Assembly: GCA_964541215.1 (NCBI GenBank)
Contig: CAZIPP010000035.1
Location: forward strand, 1-14,067
Length of the DNA: 14,067 bases
DNA from: SIG469 sp964541215
GTDB lineage: Bacteria > Bacillota > Clostridia > Oscillospirales > Oscillospiraceae
Direction: 5' to 3'
Shown here: positions 13,333 through 14,067 of the stretch, piece by piece
How positions within the stretch are numbered: the stretch's first letter is position 1
Layout of the letters: each line of letters begins with the position of its first letter
Translations under genes and position numbers: made by a program
The notes under the pieces: generated by a model
Seen by the model: the letters and a program-made list of their open reading frames with translations, nothing else
Database searches by the model: none
What the model was told of the DNA's origin: nothing

Positions 13333-13416
13333 CGCAGACACTGTCTGCGGGTTCGTGGGAGGAATATTGAGATTATTCCGCCAAAAGGTGAAGAAGTATG
13401 GCTTCTTCCCATTACC
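13333..13416 (+). promoter_or_regulatory. Structured rplK leader, candidate L1 autoregulatory site
   Basis: Three stems stand in a row in the 140-base nusG-rplK gap: CGCAGACA/TGTCTGCG (13333-13349), GGAATA/TATTCC (13361-13366, 13374-13379), and GAAGAAG/CTTCTTC (13390-13396, 13402-13408, TATGG loop). The last continues through an asymmetric bulge CCATT (13409-13413) into GGT/ACC (13387-13389, 13414-13416). Helix/asymmetric loop/helix is the form of known L1 operator sites in L11-L1 operon mRNAs. Confidence 0.45.
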
Positions 13417-13440
13417 ACATTTTATCAGGAGGTGCTTTCA

Positions 13441-13869
13441 ATGGCACAGAAGGTCACAGGTTATATCAAACTTCAGATCGACGCTGGTAAGGCTACCGCT
13501 TCCCCTCCCGTAGGTCCTGCTCTCGGTCAGCACGGCGTCAACATTTCCCAGTTCATCAAGGACTTCAACGAAAGAACCAAGGATCAGATGGGCTTTAAGA
13601 TCCCCGTAGTTATCACTGTCTACGCTGACCGTTCCTTCACTTTCGTCTGCAAGACTCCCCCCACCGCTACCCTTATCACCAAGGCTGCCGGCATCGAAAA
13701 GGGCTCCGGCGCTCCCAACAAGGATAAGGTTGGCTCCCTCACCCGCGCTCAGGTTCAGGAGATCGCTGAGAAGAAGATGCCCGACCTGGTCAACGCATCT
13801 TCCCTTGAATCTGCTATGAATATGGTTATGGGTACCGCTCGTTCCATGGGCGTTACCATTACCGACTGA
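13441..13869 (+). CDS. rplK: 50S ribosomal protein L11
   Basis: L11 forms the GTPase-associated centre with 23S rRNA. The 142-residue protein shows the N-terminal MAQKVTGYIKLQIDAGKATASPPVGPALGQ pattern (proline-rich loop about residues 20-27), HGVNISQFIKDFN, and the C-terminal RNA-binding GTARSMGV end. I place the start at ATG 13441, after GGAGGTG, although the frame is open back to 13321; that upstream part is the structured leader. It is followed by rplA after 16 bases. Confidence 0.98.
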   Translation: MAQKVTGYIKLQIDAGKATASPPVGPALGQHGVNISQFIKDFNERTKDQMGFKIPVVITVYADRSFTFVCKTPPTATLITKAAGIEKGSGAPNKDKVGSLTRAQVQEIAEKKMPDLVNASSLESAMNMVMGTARSMGVTITD

Positions 13870-13885
13870 GTTAGGAGGGTAAATA

Positions 13886-14067
13886 ATGACTAGAGGTAAA
13901 AAGTACGTCGAAGCTGCCAAGCTTATCGACCGTTCCGTACAGTATGACGTAAACGAGGCTATGGGCCTTGTTATCAAATCTGCTCCCGCAAAGTTCGACG
14001 AGACCGTTGAGATCCACATCAAGCTGGGTGTCGACTCCCGTCACGCTGACCAGCAGGTCCGCGGCGC
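13886..14067 (+). CDS. rplA: 50S ribosomal protein L1, 3'-truncated by window edge
   Basis: The first 60 codons are present: MTRGKKYVEAAKLIDRS, then NEAMGLV, FDETVEIHIKLGVDSRHADQQVRG, the standard L1 start. The remaining three quarters of a usual ~230 residues lie outside. TTAGGAGGG stands eight bases before the ATG. L1 forms the mobile stalk that escorts deacylated tRNA out of the E site and, in many bacteria, represses its own operon by binding the rplK leader. Confidence 0.98.
   Translation, partial: MTRGKKYVEAAKLIDRSVQYDVNEAMGLVIKSAPAKFDETVEIHIKLGVDSRHADQQVRG

Noticed and set aside
13321..13440. N-terminal extension of L11 from an upstream start
   Set aside because: Family members begin MAQKVTGYIKL and the GGAGGTG lies right before ATG 13441; the upstream segment is stem-rich leader.
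1..14067. tRNA genes, CRISPR arrays, insertion sequences, prophage or defence genes
   Set aside because: I looked for CCA-ended cloverleafs, spaced direct repeats, transposase or integrase motifs and terminal inverted repeats and found none; every long ORF is explained by a housekeeping family or is an antisense shadow.

Overview
The window reads as a chromosomal housekeeping segment from a low-to-mid GC Firmicute, most likely class Clostridia (an Oscillospirales/Ruminococcaceae-like gut anaerobe is my guess). The grounds are strong GGAGG ribosome-binding sites, sigma70/sigmaA-type promoters, the trmK-nif3 pair, the rpmG-secE-nusG-rplK-rplA order, DUF1292 and DUF1858 proteins and a Gram-positive class A penicillin-binding protein. 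Species cannot be fixed from the sequence alone. I see no insertion sequence, phage gene, CRISPR array, tRNA or rRNA.

Left part, minus strand (1-7490). Reading in the direction of transcription (right to left), a PBP1A-type cell-wall synthase (7490-4977) is followed by its own promoter for rpsB (ribosomal protein S2), then tsf (EF-Ts), a 67-residue DUF1858 protein and a strong terminator. Immediately behind that terminator come trmK (tRNA A22 methyltransferase), nif3 (dinuclear-metal protein) and a zinc-dependent phospholipase C-like protein, tightly packed. The 5' two thirds or more of a yebC-type regulator runs off the left edge.

Middle, plus strand (7618-11709). A small membrane-anchored protein with a BofC-like tail diverges from the PBP gene. 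It is followed by a DUF1292 protein, then a 440-base gap without a gene that I interpret as a 6S RNA gene with its own promoter and terminator. Next are a membrane-anchored parvulin foldase (PrsA-like), tcdA (t6A dehydratase, start overlapping the prsA stop), and two overlapping half-size TSUP (TauE/SafE) transporter genes. The TSUP pair has its own near-consensus promoter inside the end of tcdA. ruvX (11703-12119, minus) converges on the TSUP pair with overlapping stop codons.

Right part, plus strand (12206-14067). A strong promoter drives rpmG (L33), secE, nusG, rplK (L11) and rplA (L1, cut by the right edge). Both rpmG and rplK have structured leaders; the rplK leader ends in a helix/asymmetric loop/helix compatible with L1 autogenous control.

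Taken together the window serves translation (S2, EF-Ts, L33, L11, L1, TrmK, TcdA), transcription (NusG, 6S RNA, YebC), secretion and extracytoplasmic folding (SecE, PrsA) and wall synthesis (PBP1A). No wholly new system is evident. The most interesting items are the promoter/hairpin arrangement in front of the split TSUP pair, the candidate 6S RNA with a long inverted repeat across its promoter, and the r-protein leaders.
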